A stretch of DNA of 23,772 nt, taken from contig CAJXNA010000005.1 in the NCBI GenBank assembly GCA_913056415.1, positions 1 through 23,772 on the forward strand. Reading direction: 5' to 3'. Source of the stretch: an uncultured Chloroflexota bacterium (GTDB taxonomy: Bacteria; Chloroflexota; Dehalococcoidia; SM23-28-2; RBG-16-64-32). Both the position numbers and the translations under genes were made by a program. Positions 1-7,551 of this stretch are shown in pieces; the first letter of the stretch is position 1, and each line of letters begins with the position of its first letter. Under the pieces are notes generated by a model. The model had not been told where the DNA came from, did not search any database, and saw nothing but the letters and a program-made list of their open reading frames with translations.

Positions 1-545
1 TACGCTGGCCCGTCCTGAGCGGAGCCTGCCCTGAGCTTGCCGAACGGGTCGAAGGGCCGGAAGTGGCGGATGTCCAGGATGGAGCCCTCCCGCTCCTCCG
101 CCGGTTTCCATACCGCTTTCACCTTCATACCGATGTGAATCTCCTCCGGCCTGACATCGCCCAGGTAGTGCAGCAGGCCTCCCTGACTGGAGCCGTCGAT
201 CTCGATCACCGCTACCAGGATCGGCTCCTCGACGCGGCTCGCGTCCCAGCGCAGGTGCGAGAGCGAGTAGGTGTTGACGCTGCCGCTGTCCCGCACGAAC
301 TGCCAGGTGTCGGTGGGGCGGAAGCAGCGCTCGCAGAACATCCGCGGCGGCACCAGCACCCGCTGACAGCGGTGGCAGCTCCGGCCGATGATGCGGCCGT
401 TCTTCAGCTCGCGGAGGAAGCGGCCTATCGCCACGCCCGTATCCCATTCGTAGCGCAGCGACGCAGGCCACTTCAGGGTGAGCACCTTCCCCTGCTGCAT
501 AGCCTCGTCGCTGAGCGGGGTGCCGGGGAGCGTACGCTCCTGCAT
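1..545 (-). CDS. Zn-ribbon/OB-fold (DUF35) protein, thiolase partner, partial
   Basis: The reading frame starts at ATG 545 and stays open to the left edge, so about 181 codons are visible and the stop is missing. It shares one base with the stop of the upstream thiolase-like gene (TGATG), so the two are translationally coupled. Visible features are an N-terminal helical stretch, a rubredoxin-like zinc ribbon with cysteines C57, C60, C71 and C74 (CHRC and CERC), and then an OB-fold-like beta region ending near 'ILDIRHFRPF' (about residue 165). Proteins of this family bind thiolase-like partners and help position acyl-CoA, as in archaeal thiolase/HMG-CoA synthase complexes and the actinobacterial Ltp2-ChsH2 aldolase. 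The last visible residues (FDPFGKLRAGSAQDGPA) are encoded by a dispersed repeat rather than by the conserved domain. Family assignment is firm; the substrate is unknown. Confidence 0.85.
   Translation of the reverse strand, partial: MQERTLPGTPLSDEAMQQGKVLTLKWPASLRYEWDTGVAIGRFLRELKNGRIIGRSCHRCQRVLVPPRMFCERCFRPTDTWQFVRDSGSVNTYSLSHLRWDASRVEEPILVAVIEIDGSSQGGLLHYLGDVRPEEIHIGMKVKAVWKPAEEREGSILDIRHFRPFDPFGKLRAGSAQDGPA
10..57. repeat. Dispersed REP-like repeat (CTGAGC...GTCGAAGGG type)
   Basis: The stretch contains CCTGAGC twice, followed by TTGCCGAACGGGTCGAAGGG. Read on the minus strand it encodes FDPFGKLRAGSAQDGP, a variant of the 'FDKLRAG' peptide left by a short dispersed element common in many environmental bacterial genomes. 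It lies just past the end of the conserved DUF35 domain, so it probably inserted at the gene's 3' end and was translated as a tail. The family identification is from memory of the motif; copy number cannot be judged from this window. Confidence 0.6.
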
Positions 546-1705
546 CAATCGGCCCTCATCACCACTACCGTACCCACCTGCATCAGGTCGCCCCAGGCCT
601 GGGCCAGCCCCACCTTGGGCTGCCCCGGCACCTGGCGCCGGCCCGCCTCGCCCCTGAGCTGCCAGAAGATCTCCGCCACCTTCATCAGCCCCGCCGCGGC
701 GATCGGGTTGCCCACGCCGAGCAGACCGCCGGAGGGAGAGACCGGCATGTCGCCGTTGCGCTGGGTCACGCCGTCGGCGGTGATCTTCGGCGCCTGCCCC
801 TTGTCGCAGAGCAGCAGCCCCTCCAGGTGGTGCAGCTCCTTGTAGGAGAACGGGTCGTACGGCTCCACCACGTTGATCTGCTTCCGCGGCTCCGTGATCC
901 CCGCCATCTTGTAGGCCATGCGCGCCGCCCGCTCCACGTAGCTGGGATAAGCCAGATCGCGGTTGGTCCAGTAGGCGGTGTCCAGGTTCCAGCCGATGCC
1001 GTCGATCCACACCGGCTTGTCGCTGATTCGCCGCGCCACGTCCTCAGAGGCGAGGACGATGGCGGCGGCGCCGTCGCTCACCGGGCTGACGTCCAGCCGG
1101 TTTACCGGCGACACCATCACCTCGGACTGCATCACGTCCTTGACCGTGATCTCCTCCGCCACGTGCGTCGAAGGGTGGTCCAGGCCGTTGCGCTTATTCT
1201 TCACGGAGACGAGGGCGATCTCCTCCTTGGTGATGCCGTAGGTATCCATGTAGCGCTGCATCTCCAGGGCGAAGATCCAGATCAGGTTCGGCTCCAGCGG
1301 ACGCTCCAGGATATTGTCGAAGATGGTGACGAAAGCGCCTTGAGGGTGCGGGTGGCAGGTGGACATCTTCTCCTCCGCCACCACCAGGCAGACGTCGAAC
1401 AGGCCGGAGGCGACGTTGAACCAGGCGTGGATCGGCATCAGGACGCCGGTGCCGCCGCCGGCGTAGGGCCGCGTCACCGGCCGCCCCCAGCCGCCTGCGC
1501 CCGGCGACAGGTATTCGCCCTTCATGTGCACCCCGTCGAAGGCGTCCGGCGCCGAGCCGAGGGCCACGCTGTCCACGTCCTTCAGCCCCAGCCCGCATGA
1601 CTCCAGCGCCTGGCTGGCGGCCAGCCAGGCCAGCTCCGGCCCCGTCTCCTGGGCGCGGCGCATGAACCGTGTGAGGCCGGCGCCGACTACTGCTACTTTG
1701 CGCAT
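545..1705 (-). CDS. Thiolase-like protein (SCP-x/acetyl-CoA acetyltransferase fold) lacking catalytic Cys/His
   Basis: This 386-residue protein has the thiolase fold: an N-terminal 'VAVVGAGLTRF' strand, the middle 'SDGAAAIVLASE' motif and a C-terminal 'SPSGGLLGVGNP' motif. It is typical in length for the SCP-x-like thiolase branch. The position normally holding the nucleophilic Cys (C-A-S-G) reads G-G-T-G at residues 84-87, and the C-terminal GHP motif reads GNP. Ordinary acyl transfer through a Cys thioester is therefore unlikely. It follows a paralogous gene by 21 nt and overlaps the DUF35 gene by one base. Such Cys-less thiolase/DUF35 pairs include retro-aldolases such as Ltp2 of steroid side-chain breakdown, which is the best functional precedent. 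The reaction here is inferred, not shown. Confidence 0.85.
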   Translation of the reverse strand: MRKVAVVGAGLTRFMRRAQETGPELAWLAASQALESCGLGLKDVDSVALGSAPDAFDGVHMKGEYLSPGAGGWGRPVTRPYAGGGTGVLMPIHAWFNVASGLFDVCLVVAEEKMSTCHPHPQGAFVTIFDNILERPLEPNLIWIFALEMQRYMDTYGITKEEIALVSVKNKRNGLDHPSTHVAEEITVKDVMQSEVMVSPVNRLDVSPVSDGAAAIVLASEDVARRISDKPVWIDGIGWNLDTAYWTNRDLAYPSYVERAARMAYKMAGITEPRKQINVVEPYDPFSYKELHHLEGLLLCDKGQAPKITADGVTQRNGDMPVSPSGGLLGVGNPIAAAGLMKVAEIFWQLRGEAGRRQVPGQPKVGLAQAWGDLMQVGTVVVMRAD

Positions 1706-1726
1706 GGCATCGCCTTTGCTACGTCT

Positions 1727-2881
1727 CTAGTCACGGCTCAGCACCACTACCGCCCCCGTCGCCGTGGGGACGCCCCGCCACGATTGGGCCAGTCCGGTCT
1801 TCGCCTTCTTGATCTGCCGCGGACCGGCCTCGCCGCGGAGCTGCGCCACCACCTCCGCCACCTTCTGCCCGCCGCTCGCCTCGAACAGCTGCCCCACGCC
1901 GAGGGAGCCGCCGGACACGTTCACCGGCAGGTCGCCCTCGCGGGCGGTGGCGCCATCCGCCGTCGCCGCGCCGGCGCGCCCCGGCCCGAACAGCCCCAGC
2001 GCCTCAAGGTGCTGCGGCTCCTTGTAGGAGTAGCTATCGTCCACCTCCGCGAAGTCGATCTGCTTGCGCGGATCACGGATCCCGGCCATGCGATAGGCCA
2101 TCTCGGCGGCGCTCCTGGCGTAGTCCGCAGATGCTCCGTCCGTACCCGCAGTGATGCCGCTGCCGGTGGACCAGCCGATGCCGCGCACCCAGACGGGTTG
2201 CCCTTTCAGCTTCTTCGCACGCTCCTCGGACGCCAGGACGATCACCAGCGCGCCGTCAGCCGGGGCGCTCACCTCCAGCTCCGAGAGCGGAGCGAAGGCG
2301 GGAGGCGAGGCGAGAACGTCCTGTGGGTCAATCGCGGCGGCGTGGGCGGCGCTGGGGTTCGCCAGGGCGTTGCGCCGGTTCTTGGCGACCACGTGAGCGC
2401 ACTGCTCGCGGGTAGTGCCGGTCGCCGCCAGGTATGCGGACGCCTCCAGCCCCGCCATGGCATGGGCGCTGAAGCCCAGCGGCCGCACGAAGATCGGGTC
2501 GAGGGCGAAGGCGTGCAGCTCGCCCGGCGTGACCACGTTGGACGCCTTACTGTGCGCCTCCACCGATACCACGTCCACGATGCCGCTGGCGATCTGCATG
2601 TAGGCCGTCGCCAGCCCCTGTATCGTGTCCCCGCCCACGGTGTAGACGGGCCGCTCGGCGCCGCCGATCTGGTCCGGCACGTATTCGTCGAAGATGCTGG
2701 TGCCCTCGGCCAGGTCCTCGGAGCAGGTCAGGAAGGAGTCGATCTCGCTGCGGGCGTCCAGGCCGGCGTCCTCGTAGGCGCGGGTAGCCGCCTCGAACAT
2801 GAGCTCCTTGTAGGAGAGCCCCGGGCTGGTGGCCCGGAACGCTGTGTGGCCTACACCGATGATGGCGACTTTCGCTGGCAT
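1727..2881 (-). CDS. Thiolase-like protein, paralog of the downstream gene, lacking catalytic residues
   Basis: This 384-residue thiolase-fold protein is the first gene of the minus-strand operon. It begins 'MPAKVAIIGVGHTAF' and shares with its neighbour the 'RMAGI-DPRKQI' segment, the 'SYKE-HLE' segment and the overall domain order. The usual nucleophile position reads V-G-G-D-T instead of C-A-S-G, and the C-terminal GHP motif reads GQL within 'SGGSLGVGQLFEASGG'. Both paralogs have thus lost the thiolase active site in different ways. They may form a heteromeric complex with the DUF35 protein; that is inference from gene order. The ATG at 2881 has only a weak upstream purine stretch, and I could not identify a convincing promoter for the operon. 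Confidence 0.83.
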   Translation of the reverse strand: MPAKVAIIGVGHTAFRATSPGLSYKELMFEAATRAYEDAGLDARSEIDSFLTCSEDLAEGTSIFDEYVPDQIGGAERPVYTVGGDTIQGLATAYMQIASGIVDVVSVEAHSKASNVVTPGELHAFALDPIFVRPLGFSAHAMAGLEASAYLAATGTTREQCAHVVAKNRRNALANPSAAHAAAIDPQDVLASPPAFAPLSELEVSAPADGALVIVLASEERAKKLKGQPVWVRGIGWSTGSGITAGTDGASADYARSAAEMAYRMAGIRDPRKQIDFAEVDDSYSYKEPQHLEALGLFGPGRAGAATADGATAREGDLPVNVSGGSLGVGQLFEASGGQKVAEVVAQLRGEAGPRQIKKAKTGLAQSWRGVPTATGAVVVLSRD

Positions 2882-2966
2882 GTCTTGAGTGCGGCTGAAC
2901 TGCCGAGGGATAAGTCTACCCTAAGCGACCTCCCATTGGCGAGGCCTAGCGGCGCGGCTTTGCGCG

Positions 2967-2995
2967 TTGACAGCCTGGGGCTGTCCTGAGAGAAT
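2967..2995 (+). promoter_or_regulatory. Promoter of the dehydrogenase operon with internal palindromic operator
   Basis: A consensus -35 box TTGACA (2967-2972) is followed by a 17-bp spacer and GAGAAT (2990-2995, four of six matches to TATAAT). A perfect 17-bp palindrome, GACAGCC-TGG-GGCTGTC (2969-2985), overlaps the -35 and most of the spacer, which is the place where a repressor dimer would block RNA polymerase. Predicted transcription starts near 3002, giving a leader of about 70 nt before the first gene. The hexamers and palindrome are read directly; function is inferred. Confidence 0.55.
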
Positions 2996-3074
2996 GTAAT
3001 AGGCGACTCGTATCTCTGCAATCGAAGGTAGCAATACCAGCGATAGATGGGGGTTGATCTGGGAAAGGTAGGTC

Positions 3075-4457
3075 GTGGAGGAGTTTGACCTGGTCGCCGT
3101 CGGTGGCGGCAACGGTGGTTACACCGCCGCAATTCGCGCCACCCAGTTGGGCCTCACAGCAGCCCTGATCGAACGAGAGAAGGTCGGCGGCGTCTGCCTC
3201 CACAAAGGTTGTATCCCCACCAAGCTCCTGCTGGAAACCGCCCAGAACCTCTCGTTGGTCCGCAAGAGCCGAACCTTCGGCATCACCGCTGATAACATCT
3301 CGCTCGACTACGGCCTGCTTGCCGCCCGTCAGGATCAGGTTGTGGGCGCCCTCCACAAGAGTCTGCGCTCGCTCATCCAGAAGCACAAGGTGGAGATCAT
3401 CCAGGGCGAAGCACGGCTCCTCTCGCCCACGCAAGTGGAGGTAGACGGCCGCCGTTTGGAGGCGAAGAACGTCGTCCTCGCCACCGGCTCCAAGCCGAAG
3501 AGCCTGCCCGGGCTGGAGCCGGACGGCCTGCGCATCCTCACCAGCGACCACTGCCTGGAGATGACCGAGGTGCCCAAGTCGCTGGCCGTCATCGGCGCCG
3601 GATCAGTCGGCCTGGAGTTCGCCTCCTTCTTCCTGGACGTGGGTGCGGAGGTCACCATCATCGAGGCGCTGCCCCATCTTCTCCCCCTTGAGGACGCCAG
3701 CCTGGGAAACGGCATCGAAAAGCTGCTTGCCGCCCGCGGCGCTGTCGTCCTCACCGCCGCTACCGTCCGCCCCGAGGCCACGCGCACCTTCGATAACGTA
3801 GTGGAGCTCACCATCGAGCGTGATGGTCAAGAGCAGACCGTGCAGTCCGAGAAGGTGCTCGTCGCTATCGGCCGGGAGGGTCTGACCGAAGGCCTCGGGT
3901 TGGAGAACACAAACGTTAAGGTCGAACGGAGTTCCGTACAGGTTGATGGCAGCTACCGCACCGATGAGCCTAGCATCTTCGCCGTTGGCGACCTCATCGG
4001 CGGATTGCAGCTCGCCCACGTGGCCGCCGCCGAGGGCTACCTCGCCGCCGAGGCGGCTGCCGGCAAGGACGTGGAGCCGCTGGACTACAATCGCGTCCCC
4101 CGCGTCGCCTACACCCGGCCCCACGTCGCCGCGGTCGGCCTCAGCGAAGGGCAGGCGAAGGAGCTGGGCGGCAACGTGAAGACGCAGCGGTTCTCCTTTC
4201 GCAACAACGCTATGGCCCTCATCCATGACGAGACGGAAGGCTTCGTTAAGCTCGTCTACGACGCTGACTCCGGCGACATCCTGGGCGCCCACATCCTGGG
4301 CCACCAGGCGGGGGAGCTTATCGCAGAGGCGGCGCTGGCCCGCTTCCTCAACGCCTCTGCCTGGGAGATGGGTACAAACGTTCACCCTCACCCCAGCCTG
4401 AGCGAAGTGATGGGCGAGGCGGCGCAACTTTCAGCAGGCATCAGCATCTATTGGTAA
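3075..4457 (+). CDS. lpdA: Dihydrolipoyl dehydrogenase (E3)
   Basis: This 460-residue flavoprotein reoxidises the dihydrolipoyl groups of the E2 core, passing electrons through FAD to NAD+. It shows the FAD-binding GGGNGG motif (residues 10-15), the redox-active disulfide C41/C46 in GGVCLHKGCIPTK, a second Rossmann motif (GAGSVG) for NAD, the 'FAVGDL' FAD motif, and the C-terminal His-Glu pair H439/E444 in HPHPSLSE. Translation starts at GTG 3075 behind a purine-rich stretch (GGAAAGGTAGG). It is the first gene of an operon encoding the rest of the complex; its stop codon is about 14 nt before the E1-alpha start. Length and all catalytic residues are intact. Confidence 0.95.
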   Translation: MEEFDLVAVGGGNGGYTAAIRATQLGLTAALIEREKVGGVCLHKGCIPTKLLLETAQNLSLVRKSRTFGITADNISLDYGLLAARQDQVVGALHKSLRSLIQKHKVEIIQGEARLLSPTQVEVDGRRLEAKNVVLATGSKPKSLPGLEPDGLRILTSDHCLEMTEVPKSLAVIGAGSVGLEFASFFLDVGAEVTIIEALPHLLPLEDASLGNGIEKLLAARGAVVLTAATVRPEATRTFDNVVELTIERDGQEQTVQSEKVLVAIGREGLTEGLGLENTNVKVERSSVQVDGSYRTDEPSIFAVGDLIGGLQLAHVAAAEGYLAAEAAAGKDVEPLDYNRVPRVAYTRPHVAAVGLSEGQAKELGGNVKTQRFSFRNNAMALIHDETEGFVKLVYDADSGDILGAHILGHQAGELIAEAALARFLNASAWEMGTNVHPHPSLSEVMGEAAQLSAGISIYW

Positions 4458-4471
4458 GGAGGGGATGCAAG

Positions 4472-5470
4472 GTGGTATCGGTAAGGGAATCTCCAACCGA
4501 GCTGGGCCTGAGCAATGACCAGCTCCTGGATGTGCTCTACAAGATGATGCTCTCCCGCGCCGTAGGGCAGCGGGAGCGAATGTTGAACCGGATGGGCAAG
4601 GCCCCCTTCGCCGTCACCGGCGAAGGCCACGAGGCGACGCAGGTCGGTACCGCTTACGCCCTGGTGTCCGGCAAGGACTGGGCGTTCCCGTACTACCGCG
4701 ATATAGGCGTCGCCCTCACCCTCGGTCAGACCGCGCGCGACCTGATGCTGGAGTTTCTGGCGCGGGGCGAGAACGTCAGCTCCGGCGGCCGCAACATGCC
4801 CTCGCACTTCAGCGATCCAAAGCTGCGCATCGTCTCCGGCTCGGCGCCGGTAGCCACTCAGATGCCGCACGCCGTTGGCACCGCCTTCGCCGGCAAGCTC
4901 CGCGGCCTGGACGAGGTGTCGATGGTCTGGTTCGGCGATGGCGCCACCTCCAAGGGCGACTGCCACGAGGCGATGAACTTCGCCGGCGTCCACAAGCTGC
5001 CGGTCGTCTTCGTCTGCGAGAACAACCAGTACGCGATCTCCGTTCACTGGACGAAGCAGATGGCGGTGGAGAACGTGGCCGTCCGCGCCCAGGGCTACGG
5101 CTTCCCCGGCGTGACGGTGGACGGCAACGACGTGCTGGCCGTCTACGGCGCGGCCAAGGAGGCAGTCGAGAGGGCACGCCGCGGCGACGGCCCCACCTTC
5201 ATCGAGGCCAAGACCTACCGCCTCGTCCCCCACACCAGCGACGATGACGACCGCCGCTACCGCTCCCGCGAGGAGGTTGAGGAGTGGAGCAAGAAGGACC
5301 CGATCCCGCGCTTCCAGGCCTACCTGGAGGAGCATGGCTTGCTGGATGAGAAGACCCGAGACGAGCTGGCCAAGAAGGCGGCGCAAGAGGTGGACGCAGC
5401 CACCGAGTACGCCGAGAACGCACCGCTGCCCGATCCGGAGACCGCGCTCAGGCACGTCTTCGCGGAGTGA
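4472..5470 (+). CDS. 2-oxoacid dehydrogenase E1 alpha subunit, copy 1
   Basis: This is the 332-residue thiamine-diphosphate-binding alpha subunit of a 2-oxoacid dehydrogenase, which decarboxylates the 2-oxoacid and reductively acylates E2. The ThDP motif runs from GDG (residues 155-157) to NN (184-185). The following TYRLVPHTSDDDDRRYRS loop resembles the branched-chain 2-oxoacid dehydrogenase type (HSTSDD..YRS) more than pyruvate dehydrogenase. I place the start at GTG 4472: it sits about 9 nt after a strong AAGGAGGGG site and gives MVSV, matching MVTV of the second copy. A TTG at 4451 is also in frame but would overlap the E3 gene and lie upstream of that site. From about codon 132 the DNA is nearly identical to the next gene. 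Confidence 0.92.
   Translation: MVSVRESPTELGLSNDQLLDVLYKMMLSRAVGQRERMLNRMGKAPFAVTGEGHEATQVGTAYALVSGKDWAFPYYRDIGVALTLGQTARDLMLEFLARGENVSSGGRNMPSHFSDPKLRIVSGSAPVATQMPHAVGTAFAGKLRGLDEVSMVWFGDGATSKGDCHEAMNFAGVHKLPVVFVCENNQYAISVHWTKQMAVENVAVRAQGYGFPGVTVDGNDVLAVYGAAKEAVERARRGDGPTFIEAKTYRLVPHTSDDDDRRYRSREEVEEWSKKDPIPRFQAYLEEHGLLDEKTRDELAKKAAQEVDAATEYAENAPLPDPETALRHVFAE
4865..5467 (+). repeat. Direct repeat, copy 1 (shared 3' part of the E1-alpha genes)
   Basis: This segment matches 5939-6541 at a constant offset of 1074. The first 170 nt (4865-5034) are identical base for base. After that, scattered substitutions appear and become denser toward the 3' end. Upstream of 4865 the two genes are clearly diverged. 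Confidence 0.9.
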
Positions 5471-5545
5471 GTCAAGAGATGAGCGTGAGTCGTATCAAAG
5501 TTGAGAGCTCCCAATTGAGTTGGGGGAACTGATGAGGAGGAAGGG

Positions 5546-6556
5546 ATGGTTACTGTAAAGGATATGCCCGGCATACTGGGCCTCACTGACAGTCAATCGC
5601 TGGATATCTACTACAAGATGGTTCTATCTCGGGCAGCTAGCGCTCGCCAGCGCGTTCTTCAGCGAATGGGCAAAGGCTCCATCACTTACAGTGGCGAGGG
5701 GCATGAGGCGACCCAGGTGGGCACCGCTTACGCCCTGACACCTGGTCATGACTGGATCTTCACTTATTATCGAGACGTGGGTGTGGTTCTCACTATCGGC
5801 ATGACCGCCCGCGATGTCCTCATGGCCTTCTTTGCCCGCAAAGAGGACATCAGCAGCGGCGGCCGTAACATGCCTAGCCACTTCTCCCATCCTAAATTGC
5901 GAATTGTCTCCGAAGGCGCCCCCGTGGCCACTCAGCTCCCGCACGCCGTTGGCACCGCCTTCGCCGGCAAGCTCCGCGGCCTGGACGAGGTGTCGATGGT
6001 CTGGTTCGGCGATGGCGCCACCTCCAAGGGCGACTGCCACGAGGCGATGAACTTCGCCGGCGTCCACAAGCTGCCGGTCGTCTTCGTCTGCGAGAACAAC
6101 CAGTACGCCATCTCCGTCCACTGGACGAAGCAGATGGCGGTGGAGAACGTGGCCGTGCGCGCCCAGGGCTACGGCTTCCCCGGCGTGACGGTGGATGGCA
6201 ACGACGTGCTGGCGGTCTACCGCGCGGCCAAAGAGGCGGTGGAGAGGGCCCGCCGCGGCGACGGCCCCACCTTCATCGAGGCCAAGACCTACCGGCTCGT
6301 CCCCCATAGCAGCGACGATGACGACCGCCGCTACCGCTCCAGCGAGGAGGTGGAGGAGTGGAGCGAGAAAGACCCGATCCCGCGCTTCCAGGCCTACCTG
6401 GAGGGGCATGGCCTGCTGGATGAGAAGACCAGGGACGAGCTGACCAAGAAGGCGGCGGAAGAGGTGGACGCCGCCACCGAGTACGCTGAGAACGCGCCGC
6501 TGCCCGATCCGGAAACCGCGCTGAGGCACGTCTTCGCGGAAGAGGAGGTGGCGTAA
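5546..6556 (+). CDS. 2-oxoacid dehydrogenase E1 alpha subunit, copy 2 (chimeric)
   Basis: This 336-residue second E1 alpha subunit follows a GAGGAGGAAGG ribosome-binding site. It carries the same intact ThDP motif (GDG 155-157, NN 184-185) and the SDDDD-YRS loop. The first ~130 codons differ from copy 1 in many residues and use visibly more A/T-ending codons than the surrounding operon; the remainder is nearly identical in DNA to copy 1. This makes it a mosaic gene, best explained by gene conversion or by recombination after duplication. Its TAA stop overlaps the E1-beta start (TAATG), so it is the copy translationally coupled to the beta subunit. N-terminal differences lie in the substrate-channel half, so the two subunits could differ in substrate preference; that is inference. 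Confidence 0.92.
   Translation: MVTVKDMPGILGLTDSQSLDIYYKMVLSRAASARQRVLQRMGKGSITYSGEGHEATQVGTAYALTPGHDWIFTYYRDVGVVLTIGMTARDVLMAFFARKEDISSGGRNMPSHFSHPKLRIVSEGAPVATQLPHAVGTAFAGKLRGLDEVSMVWFGDGATSKGDCHEAMNFAGVHKLPVVFVCENNQYAISVHWTKQMAVENVAVRAQGYGFPGVTVDGNDVLAVYRAAKEAVERARRGDGPTFIEAKTYRLVPHSSDDDDRRYRSSEEVEEWSEKDPIPRFQAYLEGHGLLDEKTRDELTKKAAEEVDAATEYAENAPLPDPETALRHVFAEEEVA
5939..6541 (+). repeat. Direct repeat, copy 2 (shared 3' part of the E1-alpha genes)
   Basis: Second copy of the ~600-bp segment at 4865-5467. The 170 nt from 5939 to 6108 are identical to copy 1, and the first mismatch is at 6109. Confidence 0.9.
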
Positions 6557-7539
6557 TGGCTGAGAAGAACATGGTTGAGGCGATCAACGATGCCATGTTG
6601 GAGGAGATGAAGCGTGACCCGCGCGTAATGCTCCTGGGTGAGGACGTGGGCGGAGGTGGTGTCTTCCGCGCTACCCAGGGCCTCCGCGATGAGTTCGGCC
6701 CCGACCGCTGCTTCGATACGCCCCTGGCGGAGTCCGCCATCATCGGCGTCGCCATCGGCGCCTCCCTCAACGGCATCGTTCCCATCGCCGAGATCCAGTT
6801 CGCGGACTTCATCCATCCCGCCATGGACCAGATCGTGAGCGAGGCCGCCCGTCTGCGCTACCGCTCCAACGGCGGCTGGGGCTGCCCCATCACCGTCCGC
6901 GCTCCCTATGGCAGCGGCATCCACGGCGGCCCTTACCATTCCCAGAGCATCGAGGCGATCTACGGCCACGTACCCGGCCTCAAGGTCGTCTGCGTCGCTA
7001 CGCCCTATGACGCCAAGGGCCTCCTCAAGTCGGCGATACGCGATCCGGACCCCGTCCTCTTCCTCGAGCACAAGAGAGCCTACCGGCTGTACCGTCAGGA
7101 TCTCCCGGATGACGATTTCACCGTCCCGATCGGCGAAGCGGAGGTGAAGCGCGAGGGCTCGGATATCACCCTTATCACCTACGGCATGATGATGCACCAC
7201 TCCCTCAAGGCCGCCGAAACCGCCCAGGATGAGGACGGCGCCAGCGTGGAGGTGATCGACCTGCGCACCATCTCGCCGCTGGACAAGAAGACCGTCCTGA
7301 AATCCGTCGAGAAGACAGGCAAGGCGCTGGTGGTGTACGAGGACAACCTCACCGGTGGCTTCGGCGCAGAGGTTGCTGCTATTATTGCCCAGGAGGCGTT
7401 CGAGTTCCTGGACGGCCCCGTGACCAGGGTCGCTTCGCCGGACGTCCCCATCTCGCCTTACGCCGGCGTCCTGGAGGAGTACCTGCTCCCCAACCCGGAG
7501 AAGATAGCGAAAGCGATAAGAGACCTCGCCGCCTATTAA
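6556..7539 (+). CDS. 2-oxoacid dehydrogenase E1 beta subunit
   Basis: This 327-residue subunit pairs with E1 alpha to form the alpha2-beta2 decarboxylase. It shows the N-terminal pyrimidine-binding domain (GEDVGGGGVFR, TPLAE, IAEIQFADF) and a C-terminal transketolase-like domain (EVIDLRTISPLD, TGGFGAEVAA). The GGVFR-TQGLRDEFG segment and the YHSQS-EAIYGHVPGLKVV region resemble branched-chain dehydrogenase E1 beta more closely than pyruvate dehydrogenase. The ATG overlaps the previous stop by one base, which favours equimolar synthesis with alpha copy 2. Substrate class is inferred from sequence resemblance only. Confidence 0.93.
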   Translation: MAEKNMVEAINDAMLEEMKRDPRVMLLGEDVGGGGVFRATQGLRDEFGPDRCFDTPLAESAIIGVAIGASLNGIVPIAEIQFADFIHPAMDQIVSEAARLRYRSNGGWGCPITVRAPYGSGIHGGPYHSQSIEAIYGHVPGLKVVCVATPYDAKGLLKSAIRDPDPVLFLEHKRAYRLYRQDLPDDDFTVPIGEAEVKREGSDITLITYGMMMHHSLKAAETAQDEDGASVEVIDLRTISPLDKKTVLKSVEKTGKALVVYEDNLTGGFGAEVAAIIAQEAFEFLDGPVTRVASPDVPISPYAGVLEEYLLPNPEKIAKAIRDLAAY

Positions 7540-7551
7540 GGGAGGGCGCTC

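Noticed and set aside
1784..2989. Long open frame (401 codons) antisense to the first thiolase-like gene
   Set aside because: It has no recognisable domain, low-complexity Arg/Gly/His composition and follows the codon bias of the opposite strand; a shadow of GC-rich coding DNA.
4451..4471. TTG 4451 as start of the first E1-alpha gene
   Set aside because: It overlaps the E3 stop and lies upstream of the strong ribosome-binding site; GTG 4472 has ideal spacing and aligns with the start of the second copy.
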